DNA of 64,000 bases from positions 42,476,466-42,540,465 of the forward strand of contig OW679197.1 in assembly GCA_940337035.1 (NCBI GenBank), given 5' to 3'. The position numbers and the translations under genes are program-made. Position 1 is the first letter of the stretch, and the number at the start of each line of letters is the position of its first letter. Source of the DNA: Agriotes lineatus (taxonomy: Eukaryota > Arthropoda > Insecta > Coleoptera > Elateridae). Of this stretch, positions 49,740 to 59,128 are shown in pieces. The notes beneath the pieces are model-generated. The model did not search any database and was not told the origin of the DNA. It saw nothing but the letters and a program-made list of their open reading frames with translations.

Positions 49740-50026
49740 CTGCAAAACTACTCAATTTTAGTATAGGACATACTTAATAAAAATTAATGGGAATTAAAGA
49801 ACTAGTCGAACGCTATAAAATACAGGGTGTATACCGATTAGAAAATCAGTTACAGCTCTGTACTATTCTCAAAAATTCTAAAATTAAACCTGTATAAAAA
49901 AATTGACTTTTGCTCGCATCGATACAAATTATATATCCTTACGTAGTAGGATACACCTCTATTTTTGCGGTATTCTTAAAAATAAGGCTGCTATGATTTT
50001 TCAAGTAGGCCTGAAACTGTTATATT

Positions 50027-50442
50027 TTCTAAACTATTGATCAGACTTTCAAAAGCAAGATATGTACGTATAGCTAAGACCATGGCCGATGATATGGTGT
50101 CCCATTAAAAAAAAGTGAATTTGTCAACATTTTAAAATGTAAAGCTAAATACTCTGTGCAAGTGCATAACCGTATTTTTTGTACATCTTTGGTAGTAACG
50201 GCATAATATAGCTTTTCCAAGATATTTTCCAGGTACCAGTTCGGCAGTTTACTGAAGCTGTTGTCGTTAATGCACACGAATTATTTTTTCTACTATAGCC
50301 ATATTTTCTTGTTACAAAACCAAAACCCACACAATTTTTGTTATTTACAGAAATGTACGGTTGTTTTTAAATTTAAATATAAATATACCCCTCAACTTAC
50401 ACGTTCTGATACATTCAAACAAATTATATTTGAACTGTAAAT
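50027..50442 (+). repeat. Solitary copy of the 45.4-kb core repeat
   Basis: Homologous to 45441-45928: TTCTAAACTATTGATCAG at the start, GAACTGTAAAT at the end, with a deletion of about 55-70 bp in the middle. No copy of the 140-bp direct repeats borders it. Confidence 0.75.
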
Positions 50443-50661
50443 TATAGTATTATTAGCACTAACAACATTCAAAATTAGAAAGAGCAATGACCAGTGTACG
50501 ATCTTAGCGTTGGGCCTCATTTATAATACTGAAAGAATTCCAAAGTGCCCGCCCTCTACCTGTTAAAAATAAGATGGGGTTGTTAAATGCGGAGCTGATT
50601 TGATGGCGTTTTTATTACGGTTTTTATGTATATTATATATTTATTTCTGTGGCAGCCGTAC

Positions 50662-50761
50662 NNNNNNNNNNNNNNNNNNNNNNNNNNNNNNNNNNNNNNN
50701 NNNNNNNNNNNNNNNNNNNNNNNNNNNNNNNNNNNNNNNNNNNNNNNNNNNNNNNNNNNNN
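50662..50761. other. Assembly gap of 100 N
   Basis: Exactly 100 N, a placeholder length, so the true gap size is unknown. ORFs crossing it are artefacts. Confidence 0.98.
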
Positions 50762-51024
50762 ATATAACATACAGTGTCCGTTATAAATTACACATATGGA
50801 CTTTTTTATTATCCATTTATCAGAAAATGGTATTCCCGATAGAAGTTCGTGCTCTTCACCAACAAACATGTATTTGTCAAAATTTAAATATCTTCTTTGA
50901 TATATGGGTAAGGTTCAAAAATATGAAAATGGTTCAAGAATAAAGTACCCTAATTTTTTAAAAGTCAAAAATATTATTTGAAGAAATTGCTTCAAATTGG
51001 AAATAGGTGTTACATATGAAGTCA

Positions 51025-51386
51025 CAGCTAGGGTCTCCAAGTCCCGGGACCAAAAGCATTTTCGGGACTTAAAGAGCTAAATTTCAAGTCCCGGGACTAG
51101 ACCCGACGATTCCAAATGTAAATTCCAAAGAAAAACAAGTGTTTCAAGTTAAATAAAGTATTTCTGTGCTGATAATGAGCTGCTTTGGGGCTCGTCTAGA
51201 ATTTCATTACTTTCGTCTGATACTAAAAATGTCTGTCGCTCTTCATCTTGCTTTTGCGTGATCTGCAAAATGCTCCAATAATCCTTTCGCCAAGCTGCCT
51301 CTGGTTATGATAATTTTATTGGGACAAACTTTACATTTCGCCAATTGTTTATCTTTTGGTATATAAGTGTTACCATATTGACTTCA
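51025..51386 (-). pseudogene. hAT-like relic with BED zinc finger
   Basis: Minus-strand codons from 51386 to 51243 read SQYGNTYIPKDKQLAKCKVC and continue SLAKGLLEHFADH. This is a BED-type finger with C-x2-C, then H-x3-H after the usual spacing, as at the N terminus of many hAT transposases. The open stretch is bounded by TGA on both sides (48 codons). At 51028 the sequence CTAGGGTCTCC, followed by twin AAGTCCCGGGAC motifs, resembles a hAT end. No catalytic region is present. A domesticated BED gene fragment is less likely. Confidence 0.55.
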
Positions 51387-51843
51387 AATTTTTATGTAGA
51401 ATGAAGGTAGTTTGGGAATCGAAATTCATTCTAATTCTAATGCTTTAGCACACAAATAAAAAACACCTTTAAAACCTAAAAATATAAATTATCCAACTTC
51501 TTAATAATAATAATAATAATAATAATAAAACTTTATTGATGCGCTCATACAAGAAGCAAATACACATGAGTACACAAAAAAAACTAATCTATTGCAAAAG
51601 CACATCAACCACAAGGCGAGATTCAGTTTTGGTTAACCCTACTCCTGTTCTACCATCCAAACCTTGAGAAAAAAAAGAACAAAATGACACAGAATGAATT
51701 CCTAACCCTAAAACAAACCTTATAAAAACTAAAGATATCCTGTGACGGTGAAACAAAAAAATATTTAACGCTGAAAAGATGTACTGCTATCCAAACAAAC
51801 AAACAAAATATGGCATTAACTTGTGGACAGTTCGGTAATCAAG

Positions 51844-54651
51844 TTATTGTTTTTGCAAAAGGTCTAAATACAATTTTGATTTAAATAATTTAGAACTGTA
51901 GACTTTAAGATTAAAAGGTAAACTGTTATACATTGCATATATCTGAAACGAGAATGACCGCTCGAATAAGGTTGTTTTATGGAGAGGTGGTGAAATTTGG
52001 CCTCTAAATCTAGTAGAAATATTATGAACATCAGTTCTAAAGGTAATCTTATTGTATAAATAAGGAGGTTTTTTGTTTGATAAAATTTGATGAAAGAGAC
52101 ATTGGGACTGCAGTATTCTACGATTTTGCATCGTCAGCCAACCTGCATCAGCTAGCTTGTAAGATATACGCTCATATTTTCTAATGCCGTATATAAATCT
52201 CAAGCAAGCATTTTGAATCTTTTGGATTCTATGGGTGGTAATGGCGTCTAATGCTGAGTGATACACAGGAACACAATAATTGAATTGCGAAAGAACAAAA
52301 GCTTCGCACAATTTTTTTTTAGTTTCGCAGTTTAAATATGACCTATGAGGATAGAGCTTTCTAAGATGTTGGTAACTCTGAAAAATATATTTGGATATTT
52401 GATCTCTATAACGGAAAGTATTGTCTAGCGTTAAACCTAGACTTTTGGCTTTAGTCACGAAAGGAATTTTAACATTATTAATATTAATGTTAGCAATATT
52501 AACTAAATTATGGCAGATATTTTTATTACCGAACAGTAACGCGGCAGATTTGTCGGGGTTTATCTTAAGTGAGTGTTTAACGGAAACATCATAGATATAC
52601 TGCAGATCCAAATTTATTTCATCAACGGCATTCCTCCAGTTTTCTGCTTTAAATGAATGGTATAATTGAGTATCATCCGCATAGATATGAATTTTTGAGA
52701 ATTTAACATGTTGCATAAACACAGATGTATATATTGAAAACAACAAGGGGCCCAGAATTGATCCCTGTGGAACTCCTTGACTCACTGATAGTGAACTAGA
52801 CATATTATTGTCCAAACTGACAGATTGTGTTCGATTACAAAGATAGCTTGCGATTAAAGAGGTAGCAGCATGACCAACCCCCAGGTATTTTAGAATCATG
52901 ATAAGAGTGTCGTGATTCACTGTGTCAAATGCCTTGCTATAATCTAACAACACAAGTGCAGTGACCTTGCCCTCGTCAGTGGCACCTAAAATATCGTCAG
53001 TTACTTTTAGCAAAGCAGTAGTACAGCTATAGCCAGATCGAAAACCAGATTGCACCGGAGGTAAAACATTATTATTATTAATGAAAGTGTTAAGTTGAAA
53101 GTGAATAACTTTTTCAAATAGTTTGGACAACGTCGGAAGAAGACTAATGGGACGTAGGTCATTAATTTTGGTCGGTTGCTTATTTTTTGGAAGTGGCATG
53201 ACAATTGCATGTTTCCAACACTGGGGGAAAATATTGCTAATAATACAAGAGTTAATAATATGGGTGACGTAGGGAATTATAACCGGACAACACAGCTTTA
53301 ACATAGTTATATTAATATTATCATTACCAAATGCATTTGATTTGATTTTATTCATAATTTGGAATACAGTTGTGGTATCAACCGGAGAAAAGGTAAAATT
53401 TAAATTTTTGTAGGTGGTCTCTTTATAAATGTCGAGAGGGACTGTCTGTCCATTATTATTAACAGTGGGAATACCATTTACAAAGTAATCGTTGATCATG
53501 TTAAGATCCTTCAGATTTTCTGGTATAACGGTATGTTTTTCTCTGCTAAGGCCGAGAATATTTAAATGTTTCCATAAAGCGGTGCTATCACGATTAGATG
53601 ATACAAAATTAAAATATGCTTTCTTTTCATTCTTTAATGAGAGGGTAGATAAATTTCGCAAAGATTTATAGTACTCCCAGTGCTGAAGTAATTTAGTTTT
53701 TCGAAATCTGGCTTTAGCCTTATCTCTTAACGACATAAGGTATTTTAAGTTGTCAGTTATCCAGGGGGCATATGATTTAGTGAAGTTACAAGTTTTAAGA
53801 GGAGCATGTTTATCAAACAACTGCAAAATCATTTCATTAAATAATCGCAATTTTTCGTTAACGTCAGGTGATCGAAATATGTAATGAAAAGGCATAGCGT
53901 TAAGGTCAGCCTGAAATAAGTCAAGATTAATTTTTTTGAAATTACGAAACGTTATTTTTGATGCAATTTGGGCAGGTACATCGATTTTAATATCACAAAA
54001 CACAAGATCATGGTCAGCTAGATGACAATCAATTACACCGCTATCAACAACTAATGAATTATCAGATACAATTATTATATCGATAAGCGAAGCAGAATTG
54101 TTTGATACCCTTGTAGGTTGATTAATAATTTGATAAAAACCAAGAGATTCGAGTAAATTTTGCATGTATGCTGTAGAGGTGTGGTGCGGTTTTAAAAAAT
54201 CTATATTAAAATCACCTAAACAGATTATATGTTCAGAATAAGACATGCAAGCAATAATAGAATTTTCAAATTCGTCAAGAAATAATTTGTAGTCTTTTTG
54301 ATTAGGATTATAAAGAGTACCGATAATGAATTTTGTTTTTGAAAAATTTACAGATATCCAAATTTGCTCAAAAATTACACGACCAACATCAATACGCGAA
54401 AAATTAATGTACTTTTGTATGTAAATACCAACACCTCCTCCACGTCCACAACGATCATTCCGAATAAAAACATAACCCTCAATATTTGTATCTAAATTGG
54501 AAATATTTGCGTTTAACCATGTTTCAGAAATAGTTAGAATGTCTATTTTATTTTGCAGTATAAAAGTTTTTACCTCTGTTATTTTAGGCAACAAAGACCT
54601 GACATTAACATGTGCAATTCTAATATTTTTATAAACCATTGATATTTGCAA
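51844..54651 (-). CDS. CR1/L2-like ORF2: endonuclease and reverse transcriptase
   Basis: Intact 935-codon ORF encoding the enzyme that nicks target DNA and copies element RNA at the nick (target-primed reverse transcription). Residues 1-225 are an apurinic-type endonuclease: NVRSLL near residue 16, the catalytic SETWL Glu near 43, GDFN near 146-149 and ADHD near 212-215 (usually SDH). Residues about 480-740 are the reverse transcriptase: LRPISLLPTLSKL, SGFRSGYS, LDYSKAFDTVNH with the first Asp, GVPQGSILGPLLF, and the catalytic YADD at about 657-660. The length is normal for the family. ATG is the first in frame and no upstream extension is needed. All catalytic motifs are present, so the enzyme could be functional, though its ORF1 partner is ruined. 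The many AT-rich codons match the surroundings. Confidence 0.93.
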   Translation of the reverse strand: MQISMVYKNIRIAHVNVRSLLPKITEVKTFILQNKIDILTISETWLNANISNLDTNIEGYVFIRNDRCGRGGGVGIYIQKYINFSRIDVGRVIFEQIWISVNFSKTKFIIGTLYNPNQKDYKLFLDEFENSIIACMSYSEHIICLGDFNIDFLKPHHTSTAYMQNLLESLGFYQIINQPTRVSNNSASLIDIIIVSDNSLVVDSGVIDCHLADHDLVFCDIKIDVPAQIASKITFRNFKKINLDLFQADLNAMPFHYIFRSPDVNEKLRLFNEMILQLFDKHAPLKTCNFTKSYAPWITDNLKYLMSLRDKAKARFRKTKLLQHWEYYKSLRNLSTLSLKNEKKAYFNFVSSNRDSTALWKHLNILGLSREKHTVIPENLKDLNMINDYFVNGIPTVNNNGQTVPLDIYKETTYKNLNFTFSPVDTTTVFQIMNKIKSNAFGNDNINITMLKLCCPVIIPYVTHIINSCIISNIFPQCWKHAIVMPLPKNKQPTKINDLRPISLLPTLSKLFEKVIHFQLNTFINNNNVLPPVQSGFRSGYSCTTALLKVTDDILGATDEGKVTALVLLDYSKAFDTVNHDTLIMILKYLGVGHAATSLIASYLCNRTQSVSLDNNMSSSLSVSQGVPQGSILGPLLFSIYTSVFMQHVKFSKIHIYADDTQLYHSFKAENWRNAVDEINLDLQYIYDVSVKHSLKINPDKSAALLFGNKNICHNLVNIANININNVKIPFVTKAKSLGLTLDNTFRYRDQISKYIFQSYQHLRKLYPHRSYLNCETKKKLCEAFVLSQFNYCVPVYHSALDAITTHRIQKIQNACLRFIYGIRKYERISYKLADAGWLTMQNRRILQSQCLFHQILSNKKPPYLYNKITFRTDVHNISTRFRGQISPPLHKTTLFERSFSFQIYAMYNSLPFNLKVYSSKLFKSKLYLDLLQKQ

Positions 54652-54875
54652 GTTTTTTTAACTTAATAGAAAAATAATAGGCAACTAAAAAATATATTTG
54701 TGTAGATAGCAGCACATCACACACAAAAAAAAAAAACTATAATACTTAAAACTTAATTGATAATTAGCTCACTAGTGCTCCAATTACGCGAGTGTAACTA
54801 GTAAAAGTAAATATAAGACCAATAAACGAACACAAAATAAACAAACTTGTCATTCTACTGCAACATTAAAATACA

Positions 54876-55040
54876 TTATAATAATTTTAGATCGTCTAAA
54901 GCGGTGACTTTTTGAATTTTATTTTTAACCTTAACAAATATATTCCCATTGTTGGTAAAAACATTAGCATTACCATATTTAGAAATTGCTTCCTTAACGA
55001 CCAACATTCGTTTGTGGGTGAGATCTTCTCTAACGATAAT
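54876..55040 (-). pseudogene. C-terminal remnant of CR1/L2-like ORF1
   Basis: Minus-strand frame reading IIVREDLTHKRMLVVKEAIS then NVFTNNGNIFVKV, ending at TAA 54876-54878. This resembles the conserved C-terminal module of ORF1 proteins in CR1/L2-like elements (EDLT...L...A...Y...V...NG.I.V). The ORF1 product would be the RNA-binding chaperone of the element. A TAA interrupts the frame just upstream (55041-55043), followed by a weakly similar stretch to about 55105. The N-terminal part and any zinc-finger region are missing. It ends about 225 bp before ORF2, the normal gene order. Confidence 0.6.
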
Positions 55041-55105
55041 TTAAGGTTTATTGGGTCTAAAATAAATAATAAAGTAGCTAGAAGGCGGGGCCTTTTTTAT
55101 AGAAC

Positions 55106-55846
55106 AAACGGTATATTTATTTTGTGAAATATTGTTTCATGTATTCAATCAAAGTTTGTAAAGTTTATAATAAAGTTGACTTCTATATATTTTCGAAATC
55201 TCCTATATATTTTTTTACCTTCTCCTATATAAAGGTTTTTTAAATCTGGCAACCCTACCCACAAGCTACGGATTCTTTTTTCTTTCATACTTTGCTGTAG
55301 TTGTAAATTGGATTCATTTAAAATACTCAACAGAGTTGCGTTTGAAATCTAGCATTATCAAAATTGTTAGAAAAGTAATGTCTGTTTAATGCTTAATAAG
55401 TACTTACATTAAAGATTGGAGTAATTCTTCCAATGGTAGCTGCTTTAGTTAAATTACCGTTGAGGTCTTTTATATTAATAAAATAATGGGTAAAAATTCA
55501 GAATACCTACGGTCGGGTTGTATTTTTTTCTCTAAAAAAATGCATCAAGACCTAACAACTACCTAACCTAAACTGCTAACCTGAACCGCCGACAGCCCAA
55601 CAACATTGCTTTAAACATTACGAGACGACAGCGACACCCGCAACATTTTTACATACTCCGCTCTCAGCGCATACGCAATAGACTTGAATTTGATCCAAAT
55701 AAAATAATGTGTTATAGTTTCTTTAGTTTTACTGTTAACACTGCTTTTTCGTTGTATTTTATTATGCATTAGTGATCTTTACCGAAATGTCAGCTTGACA
55801 ATCACGGTGATCTTAATTTTGACTTTAGTTATATGTTGTACACTGA
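55106..55846. other. Non-coding stretch
   Basis: Nothing clearly recognised. It probably contains the 5' junction of the CR1/L2-like element. Confidence 0.4.
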
Positions 55847-55996
55847 TAATAGTATATTATGTATCAAGTTTTATAAACGTCATTTTAGTCACGAGTTTTA
55901 TTAATCACGAGCGAAGTGCAGCGGAGCGAGTGTTTAATAAAATGAGTGATTAATAAGTTTATAAAACGAGTTGCATACTATACTTTTTCTACGACC
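55847..55996 (+). repeat. Foldback element, family A-F copy F
   Basis: Begins TAATAGTATATTATGTATCA and ends TTGCATACTATACTTTTTCT followed by ACGACC. The arms AAGTTTTATAAACG and GTTTATAAAACGAG pair. The tip is CACGAGCGAAGTGCAGCGGA followed by GCGAGTG. 150 bp, the clearest member of the family. Confidence 0.75.
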
Positions 55997-56354
55997 ACAA
56001 ATTTAGAGAATATAACATCATATTATTTCATTAAAATTTTGACATCTATTATATTAGGTTAAATTATGCTTGACAAACGTCAAAGTGACGGTTGAAAACT
56101 ACCTTGATTTTAGTTTTGGCTGTGGCTAATAAAGCAAATACTATTTGAACCTAACTTCACCCTATGACTAAAACATCGTTGCTAACTTCAGCTCATGACT
56201 AAGAGGCTCTTTAGTCATAGGTTATGAAGGCATGATTAAAAGGTCACTTAGCGACGTGTATGTTAGTATGTTAAATGGCATTTTAGTTACAGGAGTAGAA
56301 AAAATAATATAAATGCAAAGCCTACCCTGAATCATAAACAAAAAATGGACAATA

Positions 56355-57480
56355 TACAGGGTCCGGCAACGAAGCAGGGGTGGAAGATATTTCTAAAACT
56401 ATGAGGGTTATATGAATATTGTGTATATAAAAGTTGTAGGTACGAAGGTGGTGCACATTACCATACAGGGTGGCTCAAAAAAGTGTGGCGAATCATACCT
56501 ACTTTTTTTTAATGGAATGCCCTATATTTGGGTAGCTTAAAAGTTTACATTAAATGTTCAAATAGTTCTCCTTTCCTACTCTGAGTATTAAAGTTGTACA
56601 GAGAACTCATAATCAGCAAATATAATAATATTGATTTATTTAACTGGAACACCCTGTATTTTTGAAAATACTTTTAATGAGCTTCCTTCTGGCAGTTTAT
56701 TTCCTATTTCAAACGCTTTTCAGATTTATTTTTTTCCTACTTTTTTTCGTTTTTCCGTATTTGTTATTTCTGGTTTTGAATAGGGCTGGATTTTTGTTTT
56801 CTAAACTTGGTTTTTTCTTTTGTTTGTAGAACTCTAGTGTTTATATAATTATTTTAACGGTGTTTGTTTGTTATCCCTTCATATAAACCATTGTTTTTGT
56901 TTGTTCAAACACTAATATCTGAATTTAGTTGAATTTAGAGGTATGAAGTAACATATAAAAAAAGCTCATTAAAAGGGCTTTTAAAAAATACAAAAATATA
57001 CAGGGCGTTCCATTTGAAAAAAAATCGAAATAATTGAATTTGCAAATGTTGAGCACCCTGTATAGCATTAATACCCATATCCACCATTTTACACTTGAAA
57101 GATTGTTCACGAAAATCATCCTTTTTAGTAACGTTTTCCATAATTCAATTGTTTTCTGTTGCTTACAGCAGCCGCCAGAAGTTCAGCATTTTTTTGTATA
57201 AAATCGTGAATATCTCTAAAACAGTTGACGTTAGACCCATACAACTTATATCAAAATGATGAGCATTTCAATGCACAATTTTTAAGCTACCCAGATGTAG
57301 GGCATCCATTGAAAAAAGTAAATTTGATTCGCCACACTTTTTCGAGCCTCCCTGTATAATCAAAACTAGTTTAGTAATATGCAACACATTCGTACCTAAA
57401 ACTTTTATATACACAATATTCATGTAACTCTCATAGTTTTAGAAATATCTTCCACTCCCGCTTCGTTGCCGGACCCTGTA
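56355..57480. mobile_element. Foldback transposon with terminal inverted repeats over 200 bp and TA duplication
   Basis: Ends TACAGGGTCCGGCAACGAAG and its inverse. The arms continue imperfectly for about 200 bp (56355-56555 and 57280-57480), and further inner blocks also pair (around 56630-56690 with 56960-57030), leaving a loop of about 270 bp. TA lies outside both ends (56353-56354, 57481-57482). No transposase. The ACAGGGTG-type motif occurs repeatedly inside. ORFs at 56925-57141 minus fall in arm and loop and have no known counterpart. Confidence 0.78.
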
Positions 57481-57657
57481 TAGTGTATAGGCATTATTTA
57501 AAAAACTATATAATAAGTTAATAATATCAGCCCCAAATTCAAAAGAAAAAGTCAGAAAAGTTTGGGTAGAAAGTCTTGAGCAAATGTGCTGATGCTGATA
57601 ATTGGAGAGACTGCATTAAGTACTTGAATCTCTTAACAGGAATGATTGGGTGGAATA

Positions 57658-58370
57658 CGGGTTGAGTTTTTTTAAGTGTTACAAGGCGATATATCGAAAA
57701 CGGTTTACAATATTTTCATGAAATTTTTGTGAGGTAATAGGAAGATGGGGCGACATATTTAAACATATTTTTGACATTTACCTCCTCTCTATATTTTGAG
57801 GGGTGTGGGGTAACTTTGGAATTTTAAATAGGATAATGTACTTTTGTTTATAGAATTCGAATCTACGTAAAAAACTACGTATGTGTACAAAACATTTTTT
57901 GATTTGCTTTCGGTTACGGAATTATGATTTTTTAGGTTATACAATTAAAAGAATGTTAAATAATCATTAAAACGTCATAATTCTCAACTGACTTAAGTAA
58001 AACTAACGCATTTCTATGGAAACGAATAATAATCTGAAATAAGTGAACTTGCCTTATTAGTAAATTTTATTTTTTTTTATTTCATCAAAATTTAGTTCAT
58101 CATAATGCCGTAATCGAAAAAGCAAATCAAAATATCTTCTGTACACATACGTAGTTTTTTACGTAGGTTCGAATTTTATAAACAAAAGTACATCATCCTA
58201 TTTAAAATTCCAAAGTTACCCCCCACCCATCAAAACACAGAGAGGAGGTAAATGTCAAAAATATGTTTAAATATGTCCCCCATCTCCCTATTACCTCACA
58301 AAAATTTCATGAAAATATGGTAAACGGTTTTCAAGATATCGCTTTGTAACACTTGAAAAAACTCACCTGG
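57658..58370. mobile_element. Foldback transposon with about 270-bp inverted repeats and TA duplication
   Basis: The left arm (57658-57940) and right arm (58095-58370) are inverted copies, sharing GAGTTTTTT, AAGTGTTACAA, CATGAAATTTTTGTGAGGTA and TACGTAAAAAACTACGTA. TA flanks at 57656-57657 and 58371-58372. The loop is about 155 bp. Non-coding. It sits 177 bp from the preceding foldback but shares no terminal sequence with it, so it is a different family. Confidence 0.75.
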
Positions 58371-58880
58371 TATATGGGAGAACATTGTGTGGTCGACGTT
58401 TCCCCTGAGGTAATTTCGTTAGCAGAGTTGTTCAATTCTGATTACGATTCTGATTTTGAGTTATCAAATTGACCCATTCAGCTTTAATAAACAAACCTCA
58501 CAGAAGATCCAACAGTAGAATCACAACAGAATGTTGAAAAATGTGCAAATTCTCAGTTTTGCATTAATTTATTAAGTCGGTTCCTGGCATAATATTGATG
58601 TTTTGTAAACATTTGCCACAAAGGTCTTTTAGTTTTTCTGAGAGAAAAATATGTTAACACTAGGTACGATTTACTGTAACATAAGATATGTAACTAGCAC
58701 TTACGTAGTTTTAATTACACTACTATAAAAATAATATGAATTTTAACAAAATAATGTTTACAAGTGTGTGACATAAACTACAATTATTTCATGTTTTGAT
58801 TCGTGAATGGCATTTCATAGTGGAACTAAATTAATAACTACTCGTAGAGTTCAGTAATGGCAACCCAAGCACAAGAAATT
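58371..58880. other. Non-coding spacer before the Jockey element
   Basis: AT-rich, nothing recognised. Confidence 0.4.
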
Positions 58881-58891
58881 ATCCTATATTC
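58881..58891. repeat. Jockey target-site duplication, left
   Basis: ATCCTATATTC, repeated exactly at 63303-63313. Confidence 0.88.
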
Positions 58892-59128
58892 TTTTTTTTT
58901 TTTTTTATTATTAATAACCAGCTCGGTACACTGAGTACCATACACGGTTGTCTTAACAAATTAAAAAATGAATTACAGTGGCAGATTACATATTTAGAAT
59001 AAGAGCAGCACAACAGCCCCCTTTGTAACTATTTTATTTACATAGAGCATACTAAATTACTAGCGGATAAAATGTAAGTGACATAATAAATTAAGTACAT
59101 TTAGTTAGGTTAAGTAATTAGGTAAGCG

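Larger units (their letters stand above)
51502..55105 (-). mobile_element. CR1/L2-like non-LTR retrotransposon, 5' incomplete
   Basis: The element reads on the minus strand. ORF1 remnant, a spacer of about 225 bp, intact ORF2, then a 3' UTR of about 315 bp ending in an (ATT)n tail (51502-51528, nine TAA units on the plus strand) just after AATAAAG. Simple-repeat tails instead of poly-A, and the YADDTQLYHSF active-site context, fit the CR1/L2 group. The 5' boundary is uncertain: ORF1 similarity fades near 55105. No target duplication was identified. Confidence 0.75.

Noticed and set aside
50626..50943. ORFs crossing the N gap
   Set aside because: The open frame is created by the run of N.
56340..58400. 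LTR retrotransposon interpretation of the long repeats
   Set aside because: The long repeats are inverted, not direct, and lack TG...CA ends, primer-binding site and gag-pol coding.
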